A stretch of 64,000 nt of DNA from Citrobacter europaeus (GTDB taxonomy: Bacteria; Pseudomonadota; Gammaproteobacteria; Enterobacterales; Enterobacteriaceae). Positions within the stretch are counted from its first letter, which is position 1. Each line of letters opens with the position of its first letter. The translations under genes were made by a program, and so were the position numbers. Below the pieces are notes generated by a model that saw only the letters and a program-made list of their open reading frames with translations, ran no database searches and was not told the origin of the DNA. Below, one piece after another: positions 54,516 through 63,950 of the stretch. The stretch covers positions 2,356,001-2,420,000 of the forward strand of contig CP083650.1 of assembly GCA_020099315.1 (NCBI GenBank). Direction: 5' to 3'.

Positions 54516-57500
54516 TTATACGATCAATGAACTATTGCCATTGTTGCTGGCAAGGGTGGTGGGCATTTCCAGATAAAAGTCACCAATATTCACGGTGGTC
54601 GAATTGACGCCCACTAATGTGATGGTGTCAGTGCCGATAGTCACAATAGTGTTGCCATTGTTTCCGGTGATAGACACGCTGCTGGCAAAATTACCCGCGT
54701 TGATGCCTAACAAGACGAGATCGAGGAAGTCCTGGCCGCCGTTGGGGTTACTGTCAAAACCGGTGATCCGGTCCTGCCCAAAGTTAGCACCGAAGGCGAA
54801 GATATCGCTCCCGGCCCCTCCGTCAAGAATGTCGTTACCCTCCTGGCCATTGAGAATATCGTCGCCGCTACCGCCGGAGAGGGTATCCGCGCCCGCGCCG
54901 CCAATCATGACGTCGTTGCCGTTTCCGCCCTGCAGGTTATCAGCGCCATCTCCGCCATCGAGGAAGTCATTCCCGGTACCGCCAAACAACTGGTCATTAC
55001 CTCCCATACCAAACAGATAGTCATTGCCGGAACCGCCCGTAATGGTGTTAGCAATAGCATTCCCGGTACCGATAAAGCTGCCGCTGCCGGTAAAGACCAG
55101 TTCTTCCACGTTGTCAGTGAGGTCATAGCTGCTGAGGCCGGTACGCACAATGTCCGTACCGCCATTCACACCTTCAATAACCACATCACCGAAATCATCA
55201 ACGATGTAGGTATCATCGCCCGCGCCGCCGGTCATACTGTCGGCGCCAAGACCACCATCAAGCGTGTCATTACCCGCATCCCCCTGCAGGATATCTTGCC
55301 CCGCCTGACCAGACAGACTGTCGTTACCCGCACCGCCCACGAGCAGATCGTCACCTGCGCCGCCCAACAAAGTGTCATTCCCACCTTCACCGCGCAGAAT
55401 ATCGCTCCATGCGGTACCGACGAGCATGTTCGCGCCGTTGGTACCGACAATCAGATCGCCCACAGGCTGTGTGGTGGTCGAGGTCAGAACAACAGGGGGG
55501 TTGCCTTCATCGTCGACGACGGTAACCACCACCTGCAGCGTTCGACCGACCATGGCCTGGCCCGGCGTATAGGTCGCGGATGTCGCGCCGTTAATGTTGA
55601 CGAATCCGGTTGGCGAACTCATTCTCCATTGATAGGTGAAATTACCGCCGCTCAGACCGTCTGCGTCCGCAATGCCCGAAACCACCGCGGTCAGCGTCAG
55701 ACTTTCAGTCGGAGTGAGGTCATTAATTACCGGCGCACCGGTGGTGGCCTGATTTCTCGGCAGGATTGCCTGAGTTTGTGCCGACACCAGCGTTTCTGCG
55801 TCACCCATACGGTCGTTAAAACTGGCTACCACACGCAGCGGCGCGCCCTGAATAGCGCCAGGCACTCTGAACTCCGCACCGGTTGCCTGATCCCGCCATT
55901 GGCCGTTGACGAATGCCTGCCAGGTCATCGTGATGGCCACATCCGCTGCCAGCCCATTACCGTCCAGCAAATTCGCCACGTTGACGCGCAGCAGATCGCC
56001 CACCGAAGGGTTAGGATTGCTGATGGTGAGATCGCCCGTCGCTTGCTGCGCCGTCACCCACAACTGCTGAGCATCGCCAAACTCCAGTTTTTCGATGTTC
56101 AACAAACGATCAATGCCATCATTCAGGTTCAGCGCGGCATTGGGCGTAGCGTGATCGACACGCAGGCTACCGTCAGCCATACGGGTGAAGACATAGTTGC
56201 TGCTGACATCACGGTACACCGCAACGTCGGTTTCCGTGCCGTTACCTTCATGCAGAATTTCGCGCACAATCGACAGTTGATTCGGTTTCAGCGTGCCAGC
56301 AAGCATGTACGACTTCAGTTCGGTCATGCCTTCGGCGCTGGTGAGTCCTGCCATACCGGTAACGGCAATACGCACGTTGAGCCACGCATCGCCATCAATA
56401 ATATCGTTACCAGCTTTACCCATAATGCGGTCGCTACCGCCGCCGCCGAGTAAAATATCGCTACCATCATCAGGGTTCAGTAGCACCGCGTCCGGGTTAG
56501 CAGAACGTTCTACGCCGAGAATGGCCTGAAGCCCGTTGATCCGGTCCGCACCTTCCTGGGTCAGGTTGTTAGAGAGGGGAACACCCTGAACCGGGGCGGT
56601 GCCTATCGGCTGTTCCGTCCCGGTCAGGATATCGTCGTATTTCCAGCCCGACAGCCCCTCAACCAGGTCAAAACGATCGCGCAGAATAAATTCCTGCTGG
56701 TTAACGAAAATTGGGATCCCAAGATCAGAGTTAGCGCCGTTTGGGTCGCCTTTATGGATAGCCCAGTCGAAACCGGCCATACCATTATTACGCTGGATCC
56801 CCGCGCCCTGAACCATGATGTCGTCACCAGCTTCGCCATCGTAGTCGGTGTCGTTACCCTGACCGTTAAGGACATCGTGACCGATAATGGTACTGTTGAA
56901 GAACAGCTCAGAGTTATCACCCGCCAGCGTGTCAAACCCGTCGCCGCCTTCCAGCCAGTCATCGCCTTCGTTGCCCATCAGGAAATCACCACCCGAGCCG
57001 CCAAGCGCAAAGTCATTATCCTGACCCGAGAAGACCTCCTGCGCATCTTCACCGACCACCACGAAGTCGCTGCCGCTGCCGCCAAAGACCAGATCGTTGC
57101 CATTTCCGGAGAAAATAACGTCATGTCCGGCATCGCCGTGCAGGAAGTCAGCATCGCCAACGGGTGTACCGGTATCGGTAATAATGTCATCACCGTCACC
57201 GCCGTGGACCACATCGGCTTCGTCACCGCCGTCCAGTCGGTCATCTCCGCCATCGCCCCACAGGCTGTCGATCCCTTTACCGCCGATTAACGTATCGTTG
57301 CCTGCCGTTCCGCCAAGTACCACATGCCCATCACCGGTATATTTCAGATAACCACCGTCCGCAAAGCTATCGCCGTCAACATCCGCGCCAGGGTCGCGAC
57401 GCACCAACAACGGCGAGAGCAGATCTTTCAGCGGATTACCCCATTTCGGGTCGATTTCCGTTTGCAGCACGCGGTTCACTTCAAAAATATGGTCCGGCGT

Positions 57501-59846
57501 CTGGAACAGGTTGGCGGGCAGGTGAGAGGAACCCTCCTCACCAAGATCGCTGTTACGCATTACCAGCGCGGAAAACGAGTTGGCCTCCAGTTCATTGAGT
57601 AAGTTCAACCCCTGAACGCGGCTCAGGTAGTAGAAACGATCGCCGTCCTGCAACATTTCCATTTGCGTTTCAAAAACAAAGTTGAAGGTTGAACCCAACA
57701 TGCCGCCAAATTCATTTTTGCGCTCAGCCAGTCCGCCAATCCAGAAATCGACCATATTCAGGCCGGTTTCTTTCGTTGCCCACGCCCCGGTGCTATTAAA
57801 GAAATCCATTGCATCCGCAGGTGGGGCGTTATTGGCATCGCCAAACAGCAGGAAGTTAACCGCCGCGCGTTTACCTTCAAGGCTGGTGGCATTGAGGATC
57901 AGTTCATGCTGACCGTAAGCGGCCATAAAGTTAATAATAGAGGCCGGGTTTTTCAGGTAGGTGGTAAAGTCAGCCCAACTGGTATAGGGGCGTAGTTGGC
58001 TATCACCGCTTAATGCAAAAAACTGCTCGCGAGCCTGGTTCAGCGAAGGCATTGCCGTATCACGGCCACGGGCAATATTAAGCGCGCCTAAATCAAGGGG
58101 CAGGCCGATGAGATTATTACGCAGAGCATCGGTAATAAACTCATCAATTTCATTGCCCACCTGACGCGTCATACCACGCACAATCGCGCCGATGGCCTGG
58201 TCGTCAGTGACGGTGGCACCGTTGATTTCATTGAATGCCACAGGATTCAGGAACGCGGCTATCAGGCCGATATCGCCGCTTTGCATATCAATGTTGGTAC
58301 GCGCCACGGTTTCTGTCAGCATTGAATGCCCGAAACGGTAAACCACGTGCGCAAACTCGGCAAAGATAAGGGGGTTAATATCCGCCGTGTTGGAGAAGAC
58401 AAACGGATCGACGGCGGGTTGTACGGTACGTGCAAACTCCTCAAACACGAGGTGCTGGTACTGCATTTCCGTGGAGAAGCGACCGGCCTGGAATAAGTAC
58501 TCGCCATTCCATACCAGAGTACTGGTATTGGCAGGCATCTCAGTGATTTGGTGATTCGGCATCAACCACTGGTTAATGAGGTCGATGTCGCCGGTTTCCA
58601 GCAGTGTGGTTTTATACTGTTCAACCAGGCGATTATGTTCGCTGTGAAAAACGGCATGCACAGCGGTTAAGCCAATGTTTTCATTACCACGCCCATCGCC
58701 GGTGATAAAGTGGCGGTCGAGCAGTTCGTTATCATAGGTTCCCGCAGGTTGCGCTCCTTCGCCGCCGATAGCACTGTCATCATCCGCCAGCAGGCCCGCT
58801 TTTGGCGCGGCAGTATGAGCAATATCATCCAGAAACGCGTGGCCGGTGCGGAACGTCTCCGCAGGTAACAGGCCGCCATTGGCTTCAACCAGGCCGTTGG
58901 TGGTCACAATCTGTACCTTCCCGTTTTCACTTAAAATCAAATTACCGTAGCGGTCCGTTGCCAGCAGAGGAACATTAAAAACATCCTGATCGGTGAGTTT
59001 TATACCCAGTAGAGTTTCAGCCTGATTTTTAACGTCAGCCCAGGTCGCCAGTCCTCCGTTAGCGCCGCCTAACAGATTTCCCGTTGGCTCGGGTTTACCG
59101 TCAATGATTACGTATTCGCGGATGAAAATCTGATGTGAAGGGTGGGAGGTGTAGGTCTGGTTTTGATCAATGAAAGGGGTTGTCAGGTTTACCGTCTCTC
59201 GGTTTTCGTTGACCGTCGCCCGGGTTAATAGCATAAAGTTTGTATCCGACCCCTCAACATATAATGGGTCGTCTGGCTGTAGCGGAATGAAAACAATACC
59301 GTTGCCACCTTTCGGTATCAAATCCAGACCGTGGTCGAAAAACTGACCAAAGAAGGTCATCCAGCCATTAAAAGCGGGGGAAAGTCCAATATCCGGAGAC
59401 TGGTTGGGAATAGATAAGCTGCCTTCTCCTGTAATAGTACCACCACCAGGCGCATCTTTTAATGCGTTGAATACCTCCAGAGCCGCCGGGTTTGAAGCCG
59501 TCTGGTCCGAAATTAAGTTACTGATAATTCGCGGGTCAGCATCAATAACCATCCCGCCAATTTGGATATAACTGGTCATTTCATCCGCGTCTTGCCAGTT
59601 TAATGCGGTTAATCTTGGCATAGTCTGGTCGGCAGAGCCGTATAACTCTTGACCCGGTAAAAGGTTATTCCATGAACCATCCACCGTACGAAGGCCATAA
59701 GGTAATAGCGGACTGGAGACTAATTCTCGAAGCATTTCATCATTAACGCTACCATCCGCGTTAGTTGCCGCTTCGGATATTTTGATCTGCTTAAGAATAA
59801 AAGCCAGATCGTGCAGAGTGACAGTAAAGTCATATTGTGAGGCCAT
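54516..59846 (-). CDS. Secreted animal-type haem peroxidase with RTX repeats
   Basis: 1776 residues. Residues about 120-770 are an animal (myeloperoxidase-type) haem peroxidase: distal Asp171-His172 in FFGQFFDHGLDLIPKG, catalytic Arg386 and haem-ester Glu389 in GDGRGNENIGL, then AVFHSEHNRLVEQY, proximal His507 in YRFGHSMLTE and RGRDTAMPSLNQAREQF. Two RTX blocks with GGxGxDxxx nonapeptides follow, at about 845-975 and 1470-1690. Between them lies an Ig-like segment (about 1370-1460, NFTYQWRMSSPTGFVNINGA). The C-terminal DFYLEMPTT and hydrophobic SSLIV end serve as type I secretion signal. No N-terminal signal peptide is present. It should use H2O2 to oxidise halides or organic substrates outside the cell; substrate and role are inferred. 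First gene of the secretion operon. Confidence 0.93.
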   Translation of the reverse strand: MASQYDFTVTLHDLAFILKQIKISEAATNADGSVNDEMLRELVSSPLLPYGLRTVDGSWNNLLPGQELYGSADQTMPRLTALNWQDADEMTSYIQIGGMVIDADPRIISNLISDQTASNPAALEVFNALKDAPGGGTITGEGSLSIPNQSPDIGLSPAFNGWMTFFGQFFDHGLDLIPKGGNGIVFIPLQPDDPLYVEGSDTNFMLLTRATVNENRETVNLTTPFIDQNQTYTSHPSHQIFIREYVIIDGKPEPTGNLLGGANGGLATWADVKNQAETLLGIKLTDQDVFNVPLLATDRYGNLILSENGKVQIVTTNGLVEANGGLLPAETFRTGHAFLDDIAHTAAPKAGLLADDDSAIGGEGAQPAGTYDNELLDRHFITGDGRGNENIGLTAVHAVFHSEHNRLVEQYKTTLLETGDIDLINQWLMPNHQITEMPANTSTLVWNGEYLFQAGRFSTEMQYQHLVFEEFARTVQPAVDPFVFSNTADINPLIFAEFAHVVYRFGHSMLTETVARTNIDMQSGDIGLIAAFLNPVAFNEINGATVTDDQAIGAIVRGMTRQVGNEIDEFITDALRNNLIGLPLDLGALNIARGRDTAMPSLNQAREQFFALSGDSQLRPYTSWADFTTYLKNPASIINFMAAYGQHELILNATSLEGKRAAVNFLLFGDANNAPPADAMDFFNSTGAWATKETGLNMVDFWIGGLAERKNEFGGMLGSTFNFVFETQMEMLQDGDRFYYLSRVQGLNLLNELEANSFSALVMRNSDLGEEGSSHLPANLFQTPDHIFEVNRVLQTEIDPKWGNPLKDLLSPLLVRRDPGADVDGDSFADGGYLKYTGDGHVVLGGTAGNDTLIGGKGIDSLWGDGGDDRLDGGDEADVVHGGDGDDIITDTGTPVGDADFLHGDAGHDVIFSGNGNDLVFGGSGSDFVVVGEDAQEVFSGQDNDFALGGSGGDFLMGNEGDDWLEGGDGFDTLAGDNSELFFNSTIIGHDVLNGQGNDTDYDGEAGDDIMVQGAGIQRNNGMAGFDWAIHKGDPNGANSDLGIPIFVNQQEFILRDRFDLVEGLSGWKYDDILTGTEQPIGTAPVQGVPLSNNLTQEGADRINGLQAILGVERSANPDAVLLNPDDGSDILLGGGGSDRIMGKAGNDIIDGDAWLNVRIAVTGMAGLTSAEGMTELKSYMLAGTLKPNQLSIVREILHEGNGTETDVAVYRDVSSNYVFTRMADGSLRVDHATPNAALNLNDGIDRLLNIEKLEFGDAQQLWVTAQQATGDLTISNPNPSVGDLLRVNVANLLDGNGLAADVAITMTWQAFVNGQWRDQATGAEFRVPGAIQGAPLRVVASFNDRMGDAETLVSAQTQAILPRNQATTGAPVINDLTPTESLTLTAVVSGIADADGLSGGNFTYQWRMSSPTGFVNINGATSATYTPGQAMVGRTLQVVVTVVDDEGNPPVVLTSTTTQPVGDLIVGTNGANMLVGTAWSDILRGEGGNDTLLGGAGDDLLVGGAGNDSLSGQAGQDILQGDAGNDTLDGGLGADSMTGGAGDDTYIVDDFGDVVIEGVNGGTDIVRTGLSSYDLTDNVEELVFTGSGSFIGTGNAIANTITGGSGNDYLFGMGGNDQLFGGTGNDFLDGGDGADNLQGGNGNDVMIGGAGADTLSGGSGDDILNGQEGNDILDGGAGSDIFAFGANFGQDRITGFDSNPNGGQDFLDLVLLGINAGNFASSVSITGNNGNTIVTIGTDTITLVGVNSTTVNIGDFYLEMPTTLASNNGNSSLIV

Positions 59847-60474
59847 AAGTCATTACCCCTATCTTTACCTGTATTAGCTATCATCACTCTTTTCTTCTGC
59901 TTACAAAAGCGGACAGAAGAATGAGTCGCATCAGATATCTGATTGTTAGTACATGATTAAGCTCCGTATTTTAAAACACAAACGATATCCACGACCGGAA
60001 TGGTGTTATTCTCCAGATATTTAACCAGACCAATAAGATATTCACCTCACTTATGAATTGGGTTTTAGTGACCAATGCTAACCGTGCCTTATTGAAATTA
60101 AAGGCATATTCGGGGCGCGAAGTTTTGAGAAGACGAGGTCTTCTCAAGCAGTGAATGTGTAGGTTTTTTTAAACTCAGATTACATTTATGTGATGATCAT
60201 AACTATGGTTTTTCCGTTGCCGACTTCACTCATACTTTTTTATGAAAACATTAAATTTTCATTTCTTTACATTTGAATTAATGCCAAATTTCTTATTAAG
60301 AAGAATTCTCATTAAGGCGATATTTAAGAGAGCAGGGGCAGATTATAAAATTTAATATTGGATGAAACTTAACGCGACATCATTCCAGAGGCCTGATTAT
60401 GCTATTAGCGTAAATCAATACTGTGTGATAACTGGCCTACGTTTTGTTAAGTTCCCATCCAGACAGGTAATACA
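59847..60474. promoter_or_regulatory. Divergent peroxidase/FadL regulatory region with three inverted repeats
   Basis: 628 AT-rich bases. TTCTTCTG / CAGAAGAA at 59892-59921; perfect palindrome ATCAGATATCTGAT at 59930-59943, about 85 bases before the peroxidase ATG; and perfect TTGAGAAGAC-GAG-GTCTTCTCAA at 60125-60147. A 34-codon plus-strand frame (60052-60156) spans the last repeat but has no ribosome site. I see no other gene. The repeats are seen; their use as operators is inferred. Confidence 0.55.
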
Positions 60475-61662
60475 ATGAAAAAAAATATAATTCTTCTTTC
60501 CGGAATGCTCTTTTCGGCATTCGGTAACGCCAGTACGCTCTATTTTTATGAAGTCGGAACGGAGGATACAGCACTCGCTGGTGCAGGGCAGGCCGCTCGC
60601 GCTCAGGATGCCTCAACGCTATTAACGAACCCAGCGGGAATGACCCGTCTGTCTGACCATATGGTCAGCGGAGGGTTGCAGGCGATGGGGGGAGATATTC
60701 CCTATACGCTGAACAATAGCGCTGACGAAAGGCAAAGTCCGGGGAACGTAATGACGCTGTTCCCCAATTCCAGTATGTTTTATGCGCAACGCCTGAGCGA
60801 TACCGTTTCAGCCGGGCTGGGATTATATGGCAACTATGGGTTGGGTATCGATTTTGGCAACTGGGCCGGGGATCGGTTGATTAAACAAAGCACCCTGGTT
60901 GCGATGACGCTGAGTCCAGGCGTTGCATGGAAACTGAGTGACAAGGTGTCGGTTGGTGCTGCTGCGGGTTTGAACTACGGTTTTCTGTCTTTAAAAAGAA
61001 ATGTCGACGGCCACGATGAAAAACAAAGCGATCATGACTGGGCGATGAATTACCGCCTTGGCTTATTGATGGATTTAAATGACAAAACACGGGCGGGCAT
61101 AACCTGGAGCAGCAAGACTGATTATCATTTCAATATTGACGGCAAAGCGCGTTTCCCACATCTACCTAATATTGGCTATGACCTGCCGATTTCCGCCCAG
61201 GTCCGCGCGCCACAGCAGGTAATGGCTAGCTTGGTTCACGATATTAACCGAAGATGGTCAGTGATGGGGGATCTTGGCTGGCAGGACTGGAGTCAGTTTG
61301 GTAGCCCTCAGATTACAATAAATGGTCAACCTGACGATCGTGATAATAGGCTGAAAGATACATGGCATACGGCGGTGGGTGTGCAATATCATCCCGATGA
61401 GCAGTGGCGAATTAATGCCGGGGTCGCATTTGACAGTTCACCGTACAAAACACAAAGTAATGCCGCGCTTTCGTTACCGACCGGGGATGAATGGCGATTT
61501 GCCACCGGAGCTCAGTACCAGATTACCCCAGCCAGTAATATCGGGGTAGCCGTTGAGTATTTGCATATGCAGTCATCCAGCGTTAAATCTGATATCTATG
61601 CCGGTGAGTATAAAAATCCGTGGCTTTGGTTTGCCAGCGTTAACTACAGCTATCAGTTTTAG
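60475..61662 (+). CDS. FadL/OmpP1-family outer membrane transporter
   Basis: 395 residues. Signal peptide IILLSGMLFSAFGNASTLYF (mature from about A19/S20). FadL marks: hatch segment TALAGAGQAARAQDASTLLT followed by NPAGMTRLSDHMV, and the C-terminal strand NPWLWFASVNYSYQF ending in Phe for Bam assembly. Family members pass hydrophobic compounds (long-chain fatty acids, aromatic hydrocarbons) across the outer membrane. The protein is shorter than FadL (421 mature) and differs in the hatch, so the substrate is uncertain. Divergent from the peroxidase operon. Confidence 0.87.
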   Translation: MKKNIILLSGMLFSAFGNASTLYFYEVGTEDTALAGAGQAARAQDASTLLTNPAGMTRLSDHMVSGGLQAMGGDIPYTLNNSADERQSPGNVMTLFPNSSMFYAQRLSDTVSAGLGLYGNYGLGIDFGNWAGDRLIKQSTLVAMTLSPGVAWKLSDKVSVGAAAGLNYGFLSLKRNVDGHDEKQSDHDWAMNYRLGLLMDLNDKTRAGITWSSKTDYHFNIDGKARFPHLPNIGYDLPISAQVRAPQQVMASLVHDINRRWSVMGDLGWQDWSQFGSPQITINGQPDDRDNRLKDTWHTAVGVQYHPDEQWRINAGVAFDSSPYKTQSNAALSLPTGDEWRFATGAQYQITPASNIGVAVEYLHMQSSSVKSDIYAGEYKNPWLWFASVNYSYQF

Positions 61663-61900
61663 CATCGTTGTTATCAAGTCGAAATGTTATGTATTGTCAA
61701 TAATCACCATAGCAAAGCATCCATGCACTAATGTTCAGTGAACGTCTGCTGGTGGCCTTCTAAAAAAATCATTTAAATAAAAATAAATTTGTACTTTTAG
61801 TATTGCGCAACCTATGGTTTTAATATGAGGCTGTACTATTCTTCATGGAATATACGTAGAATCATAGCGTTATCTCAATCAAAAGAATACAGGTTTGAAC
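61663..61900. other. Intergenic region before the IprA-like gene
   Basis: 238 AT-rich bases. No supportable ORF or hairpin terminator of note; holds the promoter of the regulator. Confidence 0.4.
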
Positions 61901-62530
61901 ATGCAAATTTCACCCCCGGTACGCCCTGAACAAAGCATACAACGTTTAATGCAAGTGCTTGAGCCAATTGCAGAAAAGCTTAAGGTTGTACCTCGACGCC
62001 GTATCATGTGGAAATACAAAAATAAGCCTCAGCTATATCTTTTCCTGCAAGGAGAACTCTCCATCTTACGTTCGTCTGATGGCCTGTTAATTGTGACTGT
62101 CTATGAACCTCATCTGTTCGGTATTGCCGAGATGATCCAGCCGGTCCATGGTCACTTATTACGCGCAGAAGCCGAGTCGACAATATTACGCGTGGATGCC
62201 GATAAAGCGCGAGAGCTCTTCCATCAACAAGGGTTGTGGGAAGATGCGGCGGCTGTGCTTTCATATCACACGGGTTATCTCTTTTATCGCGATGATCTAG
62301 TGGTACAGCAGCGTACCTATTCGGTGATACGAAACCATCTCGAGGAAATGATTTTGTTACCGGAAGAGACCCGCAAACGCATGTCTATTTTGGATTACAT
62401 TCAGGATCGCACCCACTTATCACGCAGCAGCGTTTTAAATGTCATTTCAGCCCTAAAAAAAGGAGGCTATATTGATTTTGAACGCGGGGGATATCTTACC
62501 ACCATCAATAAATTACCTGAGCGATTTTGA
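61901..62530 (+). CDS. IprA-like winged-helix regulator
   Basis: 209 residues from ATG 61901, preferred over the TTG two codons upstream. Crp/Fnr-like beta-roll sensor (about 15-115) without an intact cAMP-binding cassette, then a winged HTH: SILDYIQDRTHLSRSSVLNV followed by ISALKKGGYIDFERGGYLTT. It resembles E. coli YaiV/IprA; in Salmonella IprA affects hydrogen peroxide resistance (recalled). Next to a secreted peroxidase locus and an OmpA-like barrel gene, it is a candidate local regulator. The target is inferred from position only. Confidence 0.8.
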   Translation: MQISPPVRPEQSIQRLMQVLEPIAEKLKVVPRRRIMWKYKNKPQLYLFLQGELSILRSSDGLLIVTVYEPHLFGIAEMIQPVHGHLLRAEAESTILRVDADKARELFHQQGLWEDAAAVLSYHTGYLFYRDDLVVQQRTYSVIRNHLEEMILLPEETRKRMSILDYIQDRTHLSRSSVLNVISALKKGGYIDFERGGYLTTINKLPERF

Positions 62531-62638
62531 GTAAATCCAAAAATAAATTAAAAAGTAATTATCACCACAACTTAAATACCCTATTGTAGCGACACGTTAT
62601 TTGTATCAATCGTAACTGAAAGCCTCGATAGGAAAATC

Positions 62639-63256
62639 ATGAAAAAGACGCTTATTACACTTATTATTGCTAACGCTTTTACAGCCACAACCGCTTTTGC
62701 TGCAGCGGATGTCGGAACCTGGTATGCTGGCGGGAAATTTGGTTGGTCACACTATTTTGACTCCAGCACCACTCAACAGAGCAATAATCACGGTGAAAAA
62801 TTTGGTAATGTTGGCACCGATGGCGATAATGTTGGTGGCGGTGTATTCACCGGTTATCAAATTACACCATGGCTCGCCGTTGAAGGTGGTTATGATTATT
62901 TAGGTAATATGCAGTTCAATGGTAAAAATGGCGCATCAGGTTCGCAAATGAAAAGCCAGGGGCTGCAACTCACACTGAAAGCAAGTTATGGTCTGAACGA
63001 TGCCTGGGATGTATATGGTCGGGCAGGTGCCATGGGATATCGCGCAGAGTCCGATATTAAAGGGAATAATCGTTTTGATACCGGTGTCCGTCCGGTAGTG
63101 GCGGTAGGTACTGAATATGCCTTTAATAATAATTGGGCAGGGCGCCTTGAGTATCAATGGGTAAGCAATGTCGGTAACGAAAACCAGATTGGAGCAACCA
63201 GCGATGTCAGTTCTGTTACGGCGGGGCTGTCATATCGTTTTGGCCAGCATGACTAA
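62639..63256 (+). CDS. OmpA-like eight-stranded beta-barrel protein
   Basis: 205 residues. Signal peptide MKKTLITLIIANAFTATTAF-AAADVGTWYAG. The OmpA transmembrane fold is seen (GGKFGWSHYFDSS, GGGVFTGYQITPWLAVEGGY, and last strand VTAGLSYRFG). There is no C-terminal peptidoglycan-binding domain, so it is a free barrel of the OmpX/OmpA-N type. Function unknown. Lies 108 bases after the IprA-like gene. Confidence 0.85.
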   Translation: MKKTLITLIIANAFTATTAFAAADVGTWYAGGKFGWSHYFDSSTTQQSNNHGEKFGNVGTDGDNVGGGVFTGYQITPWLAVEGGYDYLGNMQFNGKNGASGSQMKSQGLQLTLKASYGLNDAWDVYGRAGAMGYRAESDIKGNNRFDTGVRPVVAVGTEYAFNNNWAGRLEYQWVSNVGNENQIGATSDVSSVTAGLSYRFGQHD

Positions 63257-63283
63257 CCTTAGTTAATCAAACAGCCCATATTT

Positions 63284-63317
63284 AAGAGCCTCCACATTCA
63301 TCAATGAGGAGGCTCTT
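63284..63317. terminator. Bidirectional terminator, OmpA-like and lipoprotein genes
   Basis: AAGAGCCTCC / GGAGGCTCTT perfect 10-base arms with a 14-base loop between two convergent genes, T-run on the plus strand. Confidence 0.85.
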
Positions 63318-63320
63318 TTA

Positions 63321-63707
63321 TTATTCAATAAGAGAATTAACCGACTGATTGATGCTCAACAGACCCGTTTGATTATGCTCCTTATAATAAAAATTGTTCA
63401 TCTGTTGCATTTGCTCAAGCTTAGATAATGAAGCATACACCTGGTATGCCTGGCTATGAACATCAAACATCTCATTACGCTTAACATCATGAAGATAATC
63501 ACTTTTTAGCGTGTTTGCCACGTTTTTAATTTGCAGTTTATTTTCTTGATATAACGACAAGGATCTCGAATTACTGCTCGATTTAGTCACGGAGTTATTC
63601 TGGATAACAGGAATAATCATTTTATTAATTCTAATTACTTTCTCCGGTGGCGAAGAGCTACAACCAGAGAGGGTTCCAATGATGAGTAATAGATAAAGTG
63701 CACGCAT
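63321..63707 (-). CDS. Small lipoprotein of unknown function
   Basis: 128 residues from ATG 63707, which directly precedes the signal (MRALYLLLIIGTLSGCSSSP); the longer frame to 63755 is not needed. Lipobox LSGC, then SSSP, consistent with the outer membrane. The mature region is polar and helical, rich in Q, N, S and K. No family recognised. AT-rich codon use unlike the GC-balanced backbone genes. Confidence 0.7.
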   Translation of the reverse strand: MRALYLLLIIGTLSGCSSSPPEKVIRINKMIIPVIQNNSVTKSSSNSRSLSLYQENKLQIKNVANTLKSDYLHDVKRNEMFDVHSQAYQVYASLSKLEQMQQMNNFYYKEHNQTGLLSINQSVNSLIE

Positions 63708-63950
63708 ATTTATTGACCTAAGGAAATGGATGCCAGTCATTATCTTTTTAAACAATCCATTGTCTACGGATGATTTATTTAAATAAAAATTTATAATTAA
63801 ATATTTTTTAATGATACTGGCTTATAAGGTTATGTTAACCTTTCAATACTCAATCACGCCGTCCTGATAAACATCGCATCGCAGATGCATGTCAATAATC
63901 AATGAAGCAGTTTTGATCCTGCTTGAAAATTTATTATTAGCAGAGAATTT
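63708..63950. other. AT-rich intergenic region before the last gene
   Basis: 243 bases, strongly AT-rich, with no ORF or structured element that I can support. Confidence 0.4.

Noticed and set aside
55296..56453. Long plus-strand ORF of 385 codons opposite the peroxidase gene
   Set aside because: It is a shadow of the repetitive RTX coding strand; low-complexity composition and no ribosome site.
60052..60156. 34-codon ORF across the large inverted repeat upstream of the FadL-like gene
   Set aside because: No ribosome site and no recognisable protein; the repeat is better read as a DNA or RNA element.
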